Shown here piece by piece: positions 17,314 to 26,106 of a stretch of DNA of 64,000 nt; the first letter of the stretch is position 1, and each line of letters begins with the position of its first letter. The translations under genes and the position numbers were made by a program. Origin of the DNA: JAWLHJ01 sp039587535 (GTDB lineage Bacteria; Gemmatimonadota; Gemmatimonadetes; Longimicrobiales; Gaopeijiaceae); NCBI GenBank assembly GCA_039587535.1, contig JBDHIF010000003.1, positions 1 to 64,000 of the forward strand, in the 5' to 3' direction. The notes under the pieces are model-generated. The model had not been told where the DNA came from, ran no database searches, and was given only the letters and a program-made list of their open reading frames with translations.

Positions 17314-18627
17314 CTAACCTCCGGCTTGAGCCGCGCCGCTCCGCGGAAGCTCCGCCTCCACGGTCTCGGGATCGACCATGGGCTGCCAGACCTGCACCGC
17401 CGGAAACGTGCTCAGGAACCAGCGCACCGCCCCGATATACAGCCCGAGGAACATGCACCCGATGAGCGGATGCCAGATGGTGAAGACGGGATCGCCTTCG
17501 TGCCAGAGGGACGGCGCAATGAGGCCGTAACGCTCCAGCCAGAGTCCCACCATGATGACCGACGCGAAGAAGGCCAGGAACTTCGGCTTCATCTTCGCCT
17601 TGCGTCCGATGAGGCCGACGAAAGGCACCAGGAAGCAGAGGATGATCACGAGGAGCGAGAAGCCGCCCCAGGTCTCGCCGGACCGCTTCACGATCCAGGC
17701 CTGCTCCCAGGGGAGCTTGCCGTACCAGATCACGATGTACTGGCTGAAGAACAGATACGTCCAGAACACCGTGAAGGCGAAGGTGAGCTTACCGATATCG
17801 TGCCGCTGCTGCAGCCCGATGTGGTTCGCGAAGTCCTTGTGCCGAGTCCGCAGATAGAGGGACCAAAGAGCCGTCGAGGCGATACCACCCCAGAAGGCGC
17901 CCATGAAGAACCACGCGCCATACATGGTGCTGAACCAGTGCGGCTCCAGGGACATGCCCCAGTCGTAGCTCACGATGCTCATGACCAGGGCGTAGATGAG
18001 CACGATCGCCGGAGCGATACGGGTCATCCGATGATAGCTGGAAACCTCCTCCTGTTCCTGTCCCATCCAACCCTGGCTCAGCCGCTCCCTCCAAGACGCC
18101 CGTGCCGGATCGCCTTCCTCGGCGCCTTCCACCAGACCCATGTCGGGGCGAACGGCCAGGTACACGAAGTAGAGCGCGATGCCGAACAGGAGCAGCAGCC
18201 CCACCACGTTCCTCGAGATAAGGAACGGCATGTTCAGGTAGGCCGCCTTGTTCTGGACGATGACGTCCGTTTCCATGGCCTCGATCCAAGGGAAGTACAG
18301 ATCCCCCAGCCCGAGCATGGGCAGCATCAAGACGAACGAGATCGGCAGGAAGGCCGCGAAGGACTGACTCACGCGCCGCATGGACCAGTTCCACTTCGCC
18401 TTCACGATCCAGGTGGCCACGGCGAACAGGACGCCGCCCATCGCGATGCTGGTGAAGAACAGCCAGTTGCTTACGTAGCTGATCCAGGCCTGGAGAGGAT
18501 TCTGCCCCAGGCGGATGACGAAGGCGACCAGCCCAATGAAGAAGAGACCGCCGGCAAGGCGCGACGCGGCCTTCGACCTGGGGAGGTATCGGACGGGGAT
18601 CTCGGAGGGGACGTGGATGTGCGCCAT
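17314..18627 (-). CDS. actF: Alternative complex III quinol-oxidising membrane subunit ActF
   Basis: ActF is a 10-helix NrfD-related membrane subunit of alternative complex III, which oxidises quinol and passes electrons to cytochrome c or directly to an oxidase. The sequence is 437 residues with regularly spaced hydrophobic helices. Typical elements are S-Y-D-W-G-M-S-L-E-P-H-W-F-S-T-M-Y and a long loop after Y-L-A-V-R-P-D. It is the last gene of the operon, one base after actE, with a terminator-like hairpin beyond it. The length and gene order match the family. Confidence 0.9.
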   Translation of the reverse strand: MAHIHVPSEIPVRYLPRSKAASRLAGGLFFIGLVAFVIRLGQNPLQAWISYVSNWLFFTSIAMGGVLFAVATWIVKAKWNWSMRRVSQSFAAFLPISFVLMLPMLGLGDLYFPWIEAMETDVIVQNKAAYLNMPFLISRNVVGLLLLFGIALYFVYLAVRPDMGLVEGAEEGDPARASWRERLSQGWMGQEQEEVSSYHRMTRIAPAIVLIYALVMSIVSYDWGMSLEPHWFSTMYGAWFFMGAFWGGIASTALWSLYLRTRHKDFANHIGLQQRHDIGKLTFAFTVFWTYLFFSQYIVIWYGKLPWEQAWIVKRSGETWGGFSLLVIILCFLVPFVGLIGRKAKMKPKFLAFFASVIMVGLWLERYGLIAPSLWHEGDPVFTIWHPLIGCMFLGLYIGAVRWFLSTFPAVQVWQPMVDPETVEAELPRSGAAQAGG

Positions 18628-18628
18628 C

Positions 18629-19306
18629 TCAGTTGGCCCCCTGCGGGAGGTTCCCCGCCTGCGCCTGAAGGGTTCTGACGTAGTTCACAACCTTCCAGCG
18701 GTCGAAGTGGGTGATCCGGCTGCCGTACTCCGGCATGAGCCCCCGGCCCACGCGGACCATGGCGTAGAGATACTGGTCACTGTATCCCGTCACCTGCGGG
18801 CCCGAGAGGTTGTAGGCCGGCAGGATGGGGTGCTGGGCCGCGATGTTCGCGTTTGCACCCACTCCGTCCGGGCCGTGACAGACGATACAGTAGCGCTCGT
18901 AGAGCTCCTGTCCCCGCGCCATGGCGTCGGCGTCCGCGGGGTCCACGGGATTCACCAGGCCCTGGATCACCTCGTTGCCCACGCCAGGCGTCCCGAGGTC
19001 GGTCTGGGCGAAGCGCGGAACGTCGATGCCCTCCGGCTGACCCAGGTTCACATCACCGTCCGCCGCCGGATAGTTCGCCGAAGCGAAGGCATACGAGCCC
19101 TCCGGCGCACCCTGCGGGTTCTCGTACGGATCGAAGCTGCGCTGGTCCCGCATGCTCCGGCCGAAGACCATGACCATGGCATCGTCCAGAGGCTTGCAGG
19201 CACCGGCGGTCAGAACGATGGCCATCCCCGCCAAGACCGGGCGCACCAGGCGTCGAAGCCCGGCGCGTCGAGCTCTCTCGGGCCGTCGGGAGATCCCGTC
19301 ACGCAT
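18629..19306 (-). CDS. actE: Alternative complex III monohaem cytochrome c subunit ActE
   Basis: This is a lipoprotein c-type cytochrome of alternative complex III. An N-terminal lipoprotein signal ends T-A-G-A-C. The single haem-binding motif C-I-V-C-H-G lies around residue 140, and a likely axial Met sits in L-M-P-E-Y-G. It should carry electrons from the multihaem and iron-sulfur subunits to the downstream acceptor. The gene overlaps actD by 8 bases. GGGAGG a few bases before the ATG supports the start at 19306. Confidence 0.9.
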   Translation of the reverse strand: MRDGISRRPERARRAGLRRLVRPVLAGMAIVLTAGACKPLDDAMVMVFGRSMRDQRSFDPYENPQGAPEGSYAFASANYPAADGDVNLGQPEGIDVPRFAQTDLGTPGVGNEVIQGLVNPVDPADADAMARGQELYERYCIVCHGPDGVGANANIAAQHPILPAYNLSGPQVTGYSDQYLYAMVRVGRGLMPEYGSRITHFDRWKVVNYVRTLQAQAGNLPQGAN

Positions 19307-19823
19307 GGGCTGCCTCCCCTTCCCGGAGCTCGATGGGTTCCTGCTCGTTCATGATCTTGCGCGCCTCCTCGAGGCGTGCGTCCGAAGCCTCGACATAGAC
19401 GCCGTAGCGCCCGGCCGTGAACTCCGGATCGTAGACGACGGCCGGCTTGAAGTTCGGGAGCCGGGAGAGGATGAAAAGCCCGATGACGGTAGCCAGCGCT
19501 CCGAAAAGCACAGTGAGCTCGAATGCGATGACGACATAGGCCGGGATGGACACGATGGGCTTTCCACCCACCACCAGAGGCCAGTCCATGGACGTCCACG
19601 TCGTGAAGGCGAAACCCGTGGCCGTGCCTGTGAGTCCGCCTACGAGCGTCCACACACGGACAGGGCTCTGGCCGTAGCCCAGCGCATCCTCGATGTGATG
19701 CTCCGGGTAGGGCGCGAACGCCTTCACGTCTTCGAATCCAGCCTTCTTGAGCCCCTCGATGGCGTCCACGGTGCTGTCGAGGAATTCGTACGAGGCGAGA
19801 ATGCCTTGGCCCTGCTGGCTCAT
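19299..19823 (-). CDS. actD: Alternative complex III subunit ActD (DUF3341)
   Basis: ActD is a 174-residue protein with two membrane helices in the middle (about residues 58-80 and 95-118), flanked by soluble segments. It begins G-I-L-A-S-Y-E-F-L-D, close to the family start, and carries the K-A-G-F-E-D-V-K-A-F-A-P-Y-P motif typical of DUF3341. It has no cofactor and is a structural subunit. It overlaps both actC (1 base) and actE (8 bases). Confidence 0.92.
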   Translation of the reverse strand: MSQQGQGILASYEFLDSTVDAIEGLKKAGFEDVKAFAPYPEHHIEDALGYGQSPVRVWTLVGGLTGTATGFAFTTWTSMDWPLVVGGKPIVSIPAYVVIAFELTVLFGALATVIGLFILSRLPNFKPAVVYDPEFTAGRYGVYVEASDARLEEARKIMNEQEPIELREGEAAHA

Positions 19824-21190
19824 CAGTGGGCCTCCTTGGCCTGCTTACGCATGGGCGGCGGCAGCACTTCCTTCAGCTCCTGGATCGCGATGGGCGGCAG
19901 GAGCCTGGTGAACAGCAAGAACCAGAATCCGAACCAGAAGAAGCTACCCGCCATGATGCCCATCTCCACGAACGACGGTCGGTAGGCGCCCCAAGCGAAC
20001 GGCTCGTACTCGTGCGAGAGTGAGACGACGACGATGACGAACCGCTCGAACCACATCCCGATGTTGATGAAGATCGAGATGACGAAGAGCGCCGGAATGG
20101 AGTGCCGCACCCGCTTGAACCAGAGCATGATAGGCACGAGCCCGTTGCAGGTCAGCATCGTCCAGGTGGCCCACCAGTACTGCCCGAACAGGCGGTTCCA
20201 GAAGGCGGTGCGCTCGATCTCCTCCCCGCTGTACCAGGCCATGAAGAACTCGGACAGGTAGGCGTACAGCACGATGAGCGACGTCAGCAGGCAGAGCTTC
20301 GCCATGGCGTCGAAGTGCTTCGTCGTGAGGTACGCTTCCAGACCGAAGATCTTCCGGAGTGGAACGGTGAGCGTGATCACCATGGCCACACCGGAGAAGA
20401 TCGCGCCCGCCACGAAGTACGGGGCGAAGATGGTGGCGTGCCAGCCCGGCACGATGCCCATGGCGAAGTCCCAGGACACGACCGAGTGCACGGAAAGCAC
20501 CAGGGGCGTGGCCAGGGCGGCAAGAAAGATGTACGCCTTGCCGAAGTGGTGCCACTGACGATCCGTGCCCTGCCATCCCAGGGAGATGATGGAGTAGAGC
20601 TTCTTCCGAAGTCCGGTCGCACGGTCACGTGCGGCAGCAACGTCCGGGATGGTCCCGAGGTAGAAGAACACCGCGGACACCGTGAAGTACGTGGTGACCG
20701 CGAACACGTCCCAGACCAGAGGCGACTTGAAGTTGGGCCAGAGGAACCGGGAGTTGGGATACGGCACCAGCCAGTAGGCGTGCCACAGGCGCCCGACGTG
20801 GATGAGCGGGAAGAGACCCGCCGTCATGACCGCGAAGACCGTCATCGCTTCCGCGGCCCGGTAGATGGACTGTCGCCAGGGGGCCCTGAACAAGAACAAG
20901 ATCGCCGAGATGAGCGTGCCGGAGTGGGCGATACCGACCCAGAAGACGAAGGTCGTGATGTACACGCCCCAACCCACCGGCGAGTTCAATCCGGAAACGC
21001 CGATCCCCCGTACGATCTGGATGCTCCAGGATCCGAGGAACATCCCCACGCCCGCGACGCACATCGCGAAGAGCGCCCACCATCCCTTCCCAGGGACGGA
21101 GAGCATCTTGAGGACGTCGCGATTGACGTCGTCCAGGCGTGTGACGTCCGGATGCGTGAGCGCCCCGCGCTCGGTGGTGCCGACGGCCAT
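19823..21190 (-). CDS. actC: Alternative complex III NrfD-like quinol-binding subunit ActC
   Basis: ActC is the NrfD-like 10-helix membrane subunit that carries the main quinol-oxidation site near the periplasmic face. The sequence is 455 residues. Landmarks are the first helix W-W-A-L-F-A-M-C-V-A-G-V-G, the F-W-V-G-I-A-H-S-G-T segment with conserved His, and S-V-V-S-W-D-F-A-M-G-I-V-P-G-W-H in a central helix. It sits between actB and actD with one-base overlaps. It is the paralogue of ActF at the end of the operon. Confidence 0.93.
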   Translation of the reverse strand: MAVGTTERGALTHPDVTRLDDVNRDVLKMLSVPGKGWWALFAMCVAGVGMFLGSWSIQIVRGIGVSGLNSPVGWGVYITTFVFWVGIAHSGTLISAILFLFRAPWRQSIYRAAEAMTVFAVMTAGLFPLIHVGRLWHAYWLVPYPNSRFLWPNFKSPLVWDVFAVTTYFTVSAVFFYLGTIPDVAAARDRATGLRKKLYSIISLGWQGTDRQWHHFGKAYIFLAALATPLVLSVHSVVSWDFAMGIVPGWHATIFAPYFVAGAIFSGVAMVITLTVPLRKIFGLEAYLTTKHFDAMAKLCLLTSLIVLYAYLSEFFMAWYSGEEIERTAFWNRLFGQYWWATWTMLTCNGLVPIMLWFKRVRHSIPALFVISIFINIGMWFERFVIVVVSLSHEYEPFAWGAYRPSFVEMGIMAGSFFWFGFWFLLFTRLLPPIAIQELKEVLPPPMRKQAKEAH

Positions 21191-24100
21191 TATTCGTGCC
21201 CTCCCGACACCTCGTGGAACGTGACCTTCTTCAGGTAGTTCACAGCAGGTTGGGTGTTGATGAACTCGTCCAGCACCTTGTAGGTGCGCTCGCTCGAGAC
21301 CACCTGGGATACGCGCGAGCTCGGATCGCGCAAGTTGCCGAAGACGATGGCTTCAGCCGGGCAACTCTGCTGGCAGGCAGGCACGATCTCACCGTCGCGA
21401 AGCGGTCGATCGCCCTCGAGAGCGGCTCGGTTCTCCGCGTCACGTATGCGCTGCATGCAGAACGAGCACTTCTCCATGATCCCGTTCGTCCTGACCGTGA
21501 CGTCTGGATTCCACTGCCAGTTCATCGGCTCCGGCACGTTCTCGTCAGTGTACCGGTACCAGTTGTAGACCCGGACCTTGTACGGGCAGTTGTTGGCACA
21601 ATAACGCGTACCCACGCACCGGTTGTAGACCTGCGCGTTGACACCGTCGGGGGTGTGATACGTGGCGAAGACCGGGCAAACCGGCTCGCAGGGCGCGTTC
21701 CCGCAGTGCTGACACAGCATGGGCAGGAAGCGCACATCCAGATGGCTGGCGTGCGTGGCGTCCACGTGCTCGTAGTAGCGCTCGAGCCGGATCCAGCTCA
21801 TGTCCCGGCCCATCTGGACCTGGTCTTCCCCAACCCACGGGATGTTGTTCTCCGACTGACACGCCGTGACGCACGCGCTGCAGCCCGTGCACTTGTCCAG
21901 ATCGATCGCCATGCCCCAGCGAGGCCCCTCGTGGGCGTCGGCGTACTCACCGTGTCGCGACCCTTCGAGGGGGAAGGCTTGGGAAGCACCCTCCTCCGCA
22001 TCCACCGGTACGAAGCCACCCACGGCCTGCAGCTCCTGCAGCGGACCATGGTGAGCCCCCTCCTCGGCGTGCTCGTCCTCCGCATGGCCGAGGTCGGCCA
22101 GGGCCACCGCCGGCGCGATCGGCCGATCGTACTGCAGGTCGGAGCCCGAAATGCTCGCGAGCCGGCGACGATTGCCTGTGGGGACCACGGTCACGGTCGT
22201 CGACGCCGTCACGAAGCTGCCGGACGGCTGCTCGGCGACGGCAGGGAGGAGCGCCACTGCGTTCACGCCCTGATCGGTGGCCCACCGGCCCATGTCGGTG
22301 TGTCCGCCACCCATGGCCAGCGCCACGGTGTCCTCCCGGATGCCCGGGTAGACCCAGACCGGCACCTCTACCTCGCCATGAGGCGACGTAACGGTGACGA
22401 TGTCGCCCTCGACGATGCCTCGTGCCTCCGCCGTGACGGGGTTCATCTCCAGCCACGAATGCCACGTGATCTTCGAAACCGGGTCCGGGAGCTCCTGCAG
22501 CCAGGGGCTGTTGGAGAACTCTCCGCCGCCGAACCGGGAAGACGGGTGGACGAGGAGGGTGAGATCACCGTCTCCGTCGAACGCAGGAACGTCGAAAGTG
22601 AGCGCCGCATCCGGTGCCTGAAGCGCCAAAGCCTGAGGAGCCGCGACACCATCCTCGATGACGCCGGTGCGAAGCGCTCCACGCCAGGCCGTCTCGAAAT
22701 CGCCGTCGAGGATCGTCTGGTAACGGGCGCGCAGGTACTCATAGAACGTCGCGGCCCCCAGGTCGTGTCCGAGATGCGCACCCACGGACAGGAGCGCATC
22801 CCCCGCCTGCTTGCTGTCGAAGTGGGGCACGTTCTGCATGACGGGCTGTTGGATGGTCGACACCCCGGTGCGCGCCGCGGAGTCGCCCCACGACTCCAGG
22901 AAATGGCGGTCCGGCATAATCAGATCGGCGATGGCTGCCGTCTCGTCGGGGGCCGACGCGAGGGATACCTTGAACGGCACCTGCTCGAAGGCCTCGCGGA
23001 AGCCCGCCGACTCGGGAAGCGAGTAGGCCGGGTTGGTCCCATGGACGATGACCACGCCGACGTCTCCCGAAGCCATGCGTGCGATGGCTCGCTCCATGTC
23101 GGCGAATGTGCTGGTCGTGCCTACGGCGCCCGTTCCGTATCGGACCGTCTGCCCGACGTTGCCCGCCACCTGATTGAGGATCAGGACAGCGAGATTCGCG
23201 GCCGTGGCGTTGCGGTGGTGTGCGCCCGCGCCGGGGCCCATGGCCAGGCTCGGACCGTCACCGACGAAGCGAGCGGCCAGCTCGCGGATGGTCTCTTCAC
23301 TCACGCCCGCGGCGTCGGCCGCGACCGCCGGGGTGTAGGTCTGCAGCAGGTTCTGGTACGGACCCGCTTCGCCACCCTCGGCGATGACGGAGGCCATCCC
23401 GAGGGCGACCGTCGCCTCTGAGCCGGGTCGGATCGGAATCCACTCGTCGGCGTTGAGCCCGGTAAGGGAGAGTCGCGAGCCCAGGAAGACGAAACGACCC
23501 TTGTCCCCGTGGTCATCCGCGCCGCTCATGCGGGCAAAGCCCTTCTGGTGCGCCACGGGCTCCTGCCCGCCCTCGATGAAGTCGTTCCCGAAGGAGAGGA
23601 GCAGGCGGGCACTCGCGATGTCGTAGTCGGGGAGACCGGCCTCACCGTAGGCGATCCGCACGGCCTCACGGAGCGGCGCATCGGACACGGCGTCGTAACG
23701 GATCCGCCCGCCATCCAGCGCCGCAATGAAGTCGTCGATGAGGAGATCGAGGGTCGGACCTACGCTGCCCCCGATAAACAGCACGTCTCCCGGAGTGCTT
23801 TGGATCCGCGCGGCTAGCAGGCGCTCCGCTTCGTCCCACGTCCCCTGCCGCATGCGGTCACCCTCACGAACCATGGGGCCGTGGTAGCGATCGGGGTTGT
23901 AGAGGTGCTGTAGCGTGGCGTGGCCCCGGGAGCACAGGCCTCCTTCGGACACGGGGTGGTCGGGGTTCCCCTCGACCTTCACGGCGCGCCCTTCGCGCGT
24001 CCGCACCCACATGCCGCAGCCGGCGGCACATCCGCCGCAGGCCGTCGTGTACCAGGTCGCGACGCCGGGAGTGATCTCCTCGGGTGCCACCACGTAGGGG

Positions 24101-24204
24101 AGGAGGCGCTCCACGTCCCCGGTGGAGCAACCCCCTAGGGTCGCGCCGGCGCCGGAGACTCCGAGCACCTTGAGGAAATCGCGCCGCTGGATGCCGTCGG
24201 TCAT
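21190..24204 (-). CDS. actB: Alternative complex III iron-sulfur subunit ActB (molybdopterin-enzyme-like plus ferredoxin-like)
   Basis: ActB is 1004 residues. The N-terminus has a Tat motif (Q-R-R-D-F-L-K) and a lipobox-like G-G-C. Residues about 50-680 resemble the catalytic subunit of molybdopterin oxidoreductases, including Cys56, Cys59, Cys63 and Cys91 in the classic C-x2-C-x3-C-x27-C spacing. The C-terminal 250 residues are a ferredoxin-like domain with several cysteine clusters: C-T-G-C-S-A-C, C-Q-H-C-G-N-A-P-C, C-A-N-N-C-P and C-Q-Q-S-C-P. Those clusters pass electrons from the quinol site to the haems. It is known from the family, not from this sequence, that ActB lacks a molybdenum cofactor. 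It lies between actA (16-base gap) and actC (1-base overlap). Confidence 0.93.
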   Translation of the reverse strand: MTDGIQRRDFLKVLGVSGAGATLGGCSTGDVERLLPYVVAPEEITPGVATWYTTACGGCAAGCGMWVRTREGRAVKVEGNPDHPVSEGGLCSRGHATLQHLYNPDRYHGPMVREGDRMRQGTWDEAERLLAARIQSTPGDVLFIGGSVGPTLDLLIDDFIAALDGGRIRYDAVSDAPLREAVRIAYGEAGLPDYDIASARLLLSFGNDFIEGGQEPVAHQKGFARMSGADDHGDKGRFVFLGSRLSLTGLNADEWIPIRPGSEATVALGMASVIAEGGEAGPYQNLLQTYTPAVAADAAGVSEETIRELAARFVGDGPSLAMGPGAGAHHRNATAANLAVLILNQVAGNVGQTVRYGTGAVGTTSTFADMERAIARMASGDVGVVIVHGTNPAYSLPESAGFREAFEQVPFKVSLASAPDETAAIADLIMPDRHFLESWGDSAARTGVSTIQQPVMQNVPHFDSKQAGDALLSVGAHLGHDLGAATFYEYLRARYQTILDGDFETAWRGALRTGVIEDGVAAPQALALQAPDAALTFDVPAFDGDGDLTLLVHPSSRFGGGEFSNSPWLQELPDPVSKITWHSWLEMNPVTAEARGIVEGDIVTVTSPHGEVEVPVWVYPGIREDTVALAMGGGHTDMGRWATDQGVNAVALLPAVAEQPSGSFVTASTTVTVVPTGNRRRLASISGSDLQYDRPIAPAVALADLGHAEDEHAEEGAHHGPLQELQAVGGFVPVDAEEGASQAFPLEGSRHGEYADAHEGPRWGMAIDLDKCTGCSACVTACQSENNIPWVGEDQVQMGRDMSWIRLERYYEHVDATHASHLDVRFLPMLCQHCGNAPCEPVCPVFATYHTPDGVNAQVYNRCVGTRYCANNCPYKVRVYNWYRYTDENVPEPMNWQWNPDVTVRTNGIMEKCSFCMQRIRDAENRAALEGDRPLRDGEIVPACQQSCPAEAIVFGNLRDPSSRVSQVVSSERTYKVLDEFINTQPAVNYLKKVTFHEVSGGHE

Positions 24205-24220
24205 GATATCGTGTCCGGCT

Positions 24221-24775
24221 CTAATAGTGGCAGACGGCGCAGTCTATGGATGCCTCGTTCTCACGATGGCAATCCACGCACCAGCCCATGTTGTCCCCAC
24301 CCCAGGCCGGGTCTCGTTCGGAGAGTACGCCCATGTCCTGCACCTCACCGTGGCACTCCTGGCACTGGAGGCCGGCGTCGACGTGCCGCATGTGGGGGAA
24401 ATGGGCATGGTCGGAGATCTTGTAGATCCGCACCCACGGAATGGATTCGCCGCGCTCCCAGTATCCCTGGATCTTCGCGACTTCCTCCGGCTGGTTCGGC
24501 CCCTGGACCACCTGGTGACATCCCCAGCAAGTCCCTACCGAGGGGAGCCCGGCGTCCACCGAGCGCTCGGCGGAGTAGTGGCAGAACTGGCATTCCATGT
24601 TGGCTTGCCCGGGCTCGCTACCGGCGTGGGCGTTGTGCGGAAACGCGATGGGCTGGATCGAGGCCGCGGCGGCACCTTCGGCGCCACCTTCGCCTGCTCC
24701 ACCACCCTGGACGAACGCGAGCCCGCCGAGAGCGAATACGCCTGCAAGGCCGCCGATCAGCCAGTGCTGTCTCAT
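24221..24775 (-). CDS. actA: Alternative complex III pentahaem cytochrome c subunit ActA
   Basis: ActA is the multihaem cytochrome c7-like subunit. Five C-x2-C-H haem sites are visible: CQFCH, CWGCH, CQECH, CVDCH and CAVCH. This matches the pentahaem count known for the family. The 184-residue protein begins with an uncleaved-type signal or anchor helix (H-W-L-I-G-G-L-A-G-V-F-A-L) that should hold it on the periplasmic side. The ATG at 24775 is chosen because it begins this helix. The frame stays open upstream, but that sequence is Arg/Cys rich and not family-like. It is the first gene of the act operon. Confidence 0.92.
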   Translation of the reverse strand: MRQHWLIGGLAGVFALGGLAFVQGGGAGEGGAEGAAAASIQPIAFPHNAHAGSEPGQANMECQFCHYSAERSVDAGLPSVGTCWGCHQVVQGPNQPEEVAKIQGYWERGESIPWVRIYKISDHAHFPHMRHVDAGLQCQECHGEVQDMGVLSERDPAWGGDNMGWCVDCHRENEASIDCAVCHY

Positions 24776-25116
24776 TCGAAGGCTAGATCCTGAACGAAGC
24801 GACGCGCCCGGAAAGCAGGCGCAAGGCAGCTTGTTTCCGCACCGTCGTGGGTGTGCTTGTGACGAATCGGAACAAGCCCTAAAAATCGGGATCAACCTAC
24901 CCCGACCCACCGGTTGGGGTCAAGCCGGAAGCACGCCGTCCGGAGAACCTTTTCCACAGCGCGAGTGTTATACTTTTCCGCTTCACAGGCCCGGTTCGCG
25001 GCTAGACGCGACCGGGGCCCTCCGGATTCCCCCCCGACAACTTCCGGCTCAAAGCGCGAACTGGAGCCGGAGCCCCGGCCGCAGCCGGCCCCAGGCCCTC
25101 CGACGACGAGACGAGG
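24776..25116. other. Divergent intergenic region between actA and moxR
   Basis: These 341 bases separate the act operon (leftward) from the MoxR cluster (rightward) and should hold both promoters. The only clear promoter-like element is at 24966-24974. A single match to the DnaA-box consensus (TTTTCCACA, 24950-24958) looks incidental. There is no credible small gene and no strong hairpin. Confidence 0.5.
24966..24974 (+). promoter_or_regulatory. Candidate extended -10 promoter for the moxR cluster
   Basis: TGTTATACT fits an extended -10 element (TGn followed by TATACT). No good -35 hexamer is found 16-18 bases upstream, as is common for extended -10 promoters. Transcription would start near 24981, leaving a leader of about 135 bases before the moxR ATG. 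Promoter rules for this lineage are not known to me, so this is tentative. Confidence 0.35.
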
Positions 25117-26106
25117 ATGTCGATGTCAGAATCGACCACCGCTGCCCCCGCACGCGAGCGGCGCCCGTCGCTCGAGCTGCTCGACCATCTCGTCGAGGAG
25201 GTGGAGACGGTGTTCCACGGTAAGCGGGAGGTGGTCCGCTTGGCGCTGGCCGCGCTCCTCGCCGGGGGTCACGTGCTCTTCGAAGACGTGCCAGGCGTAG
25301 GAAAGACGACCCTCTCCCACGCTCTCGCGAAGGCACTCGGGCTGGGCTTCCGCCGCATTCAGTTCACGTCGGATCTCCTGCCGTCCGACGTTCTCGGCGT
25401 GTCCGTCTACGACCCCCGCACGACGGAGTTCGAGGTTCGACGCGGCCCCATATTCACCAACGTGGTGCTCGCCGACGAGATCAACCGCGCTCCCCCTCGA
25501 ACCCAAAGCGGCCTTCTCGAAGCCATGCAGGAGGGGCGGGTCACAATCGACGACCGCACGTTCGACCTGCCTCGGCCCTTCCTGGTGATGGCGACGCAGA
25601 ACCCGTTGGAGCACCACGGGACCTATCCACTGCCCGAGAGCCAGCTGGACCGGTTCCTCATGCGGATCACCGTGGGATATCCAAGCGCGGAGGCGGAGCG
25701 GCGGATCCTTTCCGAAGCATCGTCCTTGGAGCCTGTGATCCAACGCCTCCGGACGGTGCTGTCACCGGAGCAGGTGCTCCAGCTCCAGAAGCGGATCGAC
25801 GAAGTCCATGTCCCCGAGGCCATCCTCGACGACCTCATGGAGATCGTTCAGCGCACCCGTACGTCCCCGAAGCTACGGATGGGCGTGAGCCCCCGCGGCG
25901 CCATTGCTCTGCATCGGGCAGCGCGCGCGCACGCGCTGACCCACGGCCGGGTCTACCTGATCCCGTCCGACGTCCGCGACCTCGTGGTCCCCTGCCTCGC
26001 CCACAGGGTGGTATCGGTGGGTGGATCGGCGGGGACCCCCGATGGCCACGACGCAGCCGGGCGTATCCTCGAGGGCATCATGAGCGAGGTCGAGGTCCCG
26101 GTGTGA
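25117..26106 (+). CDS. MoxR-family AAA+ ATPase
   Basis: The 329-residue protein has Walker A G-V-G-K-T-T-L and Walker B V-V-L-A-D-E-I-N-R-A-P-P. It also has the MoxR signature A-T-Q-N-P-L-E and sensor-type arginines. MoxR ATPases act as chaperone-like remodelers for partner proteins, usually with a DUF58 and a transglutaminase protein encoded alongside, exactly as here. Its stop codon overlaps the next gene's start. The ATG at 25117 follows a GAGACGAGG stretch. Clients are unknown. Confidence 0.92.
   Translation: MSMSESTTAAPARERRPSLELLDHLVEEVETVFHGKREVVRLALAALLAGGHVLFEDVPGVGKTTLSHALAKALGLGFRRIQFTSDLLPSDVLGVSVYDPRTTEFEVRRGPIFTNVVLADEINRAPPRTQSGLLEAMQEGRVTIDDRTFDLPRPFLVMATQNPLEHHGTYPLPESQLDRFLMRITVGYPSAEAERRILSEASSLEPVIQRLRTVLSPEQVLQLQKRIDEVHVPEAILDDLMEIVQRTRTSPKLRMGVSPRGAIALHRAARAHALTHGRVYLIPSDVRDLVVPCLAHRVVSVGGSAGTPDGHDAAGRILEGIMSEVEVPV

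Noticed and set aside
21196..23421. 741-codon open frame antisense to actB
   Set aside because: It is opposite a clear ActB coding sequence and is His/Arg/Val-biased with no recognisable domain. It is a shadow frame.
24950..24958. DnaA-box match TTTTCCACA
   Set aside because: It is a single copy with no AT-rich unwinding region, no cluster of boxes and no dnaA or dnaN nearby. It is not an origin.
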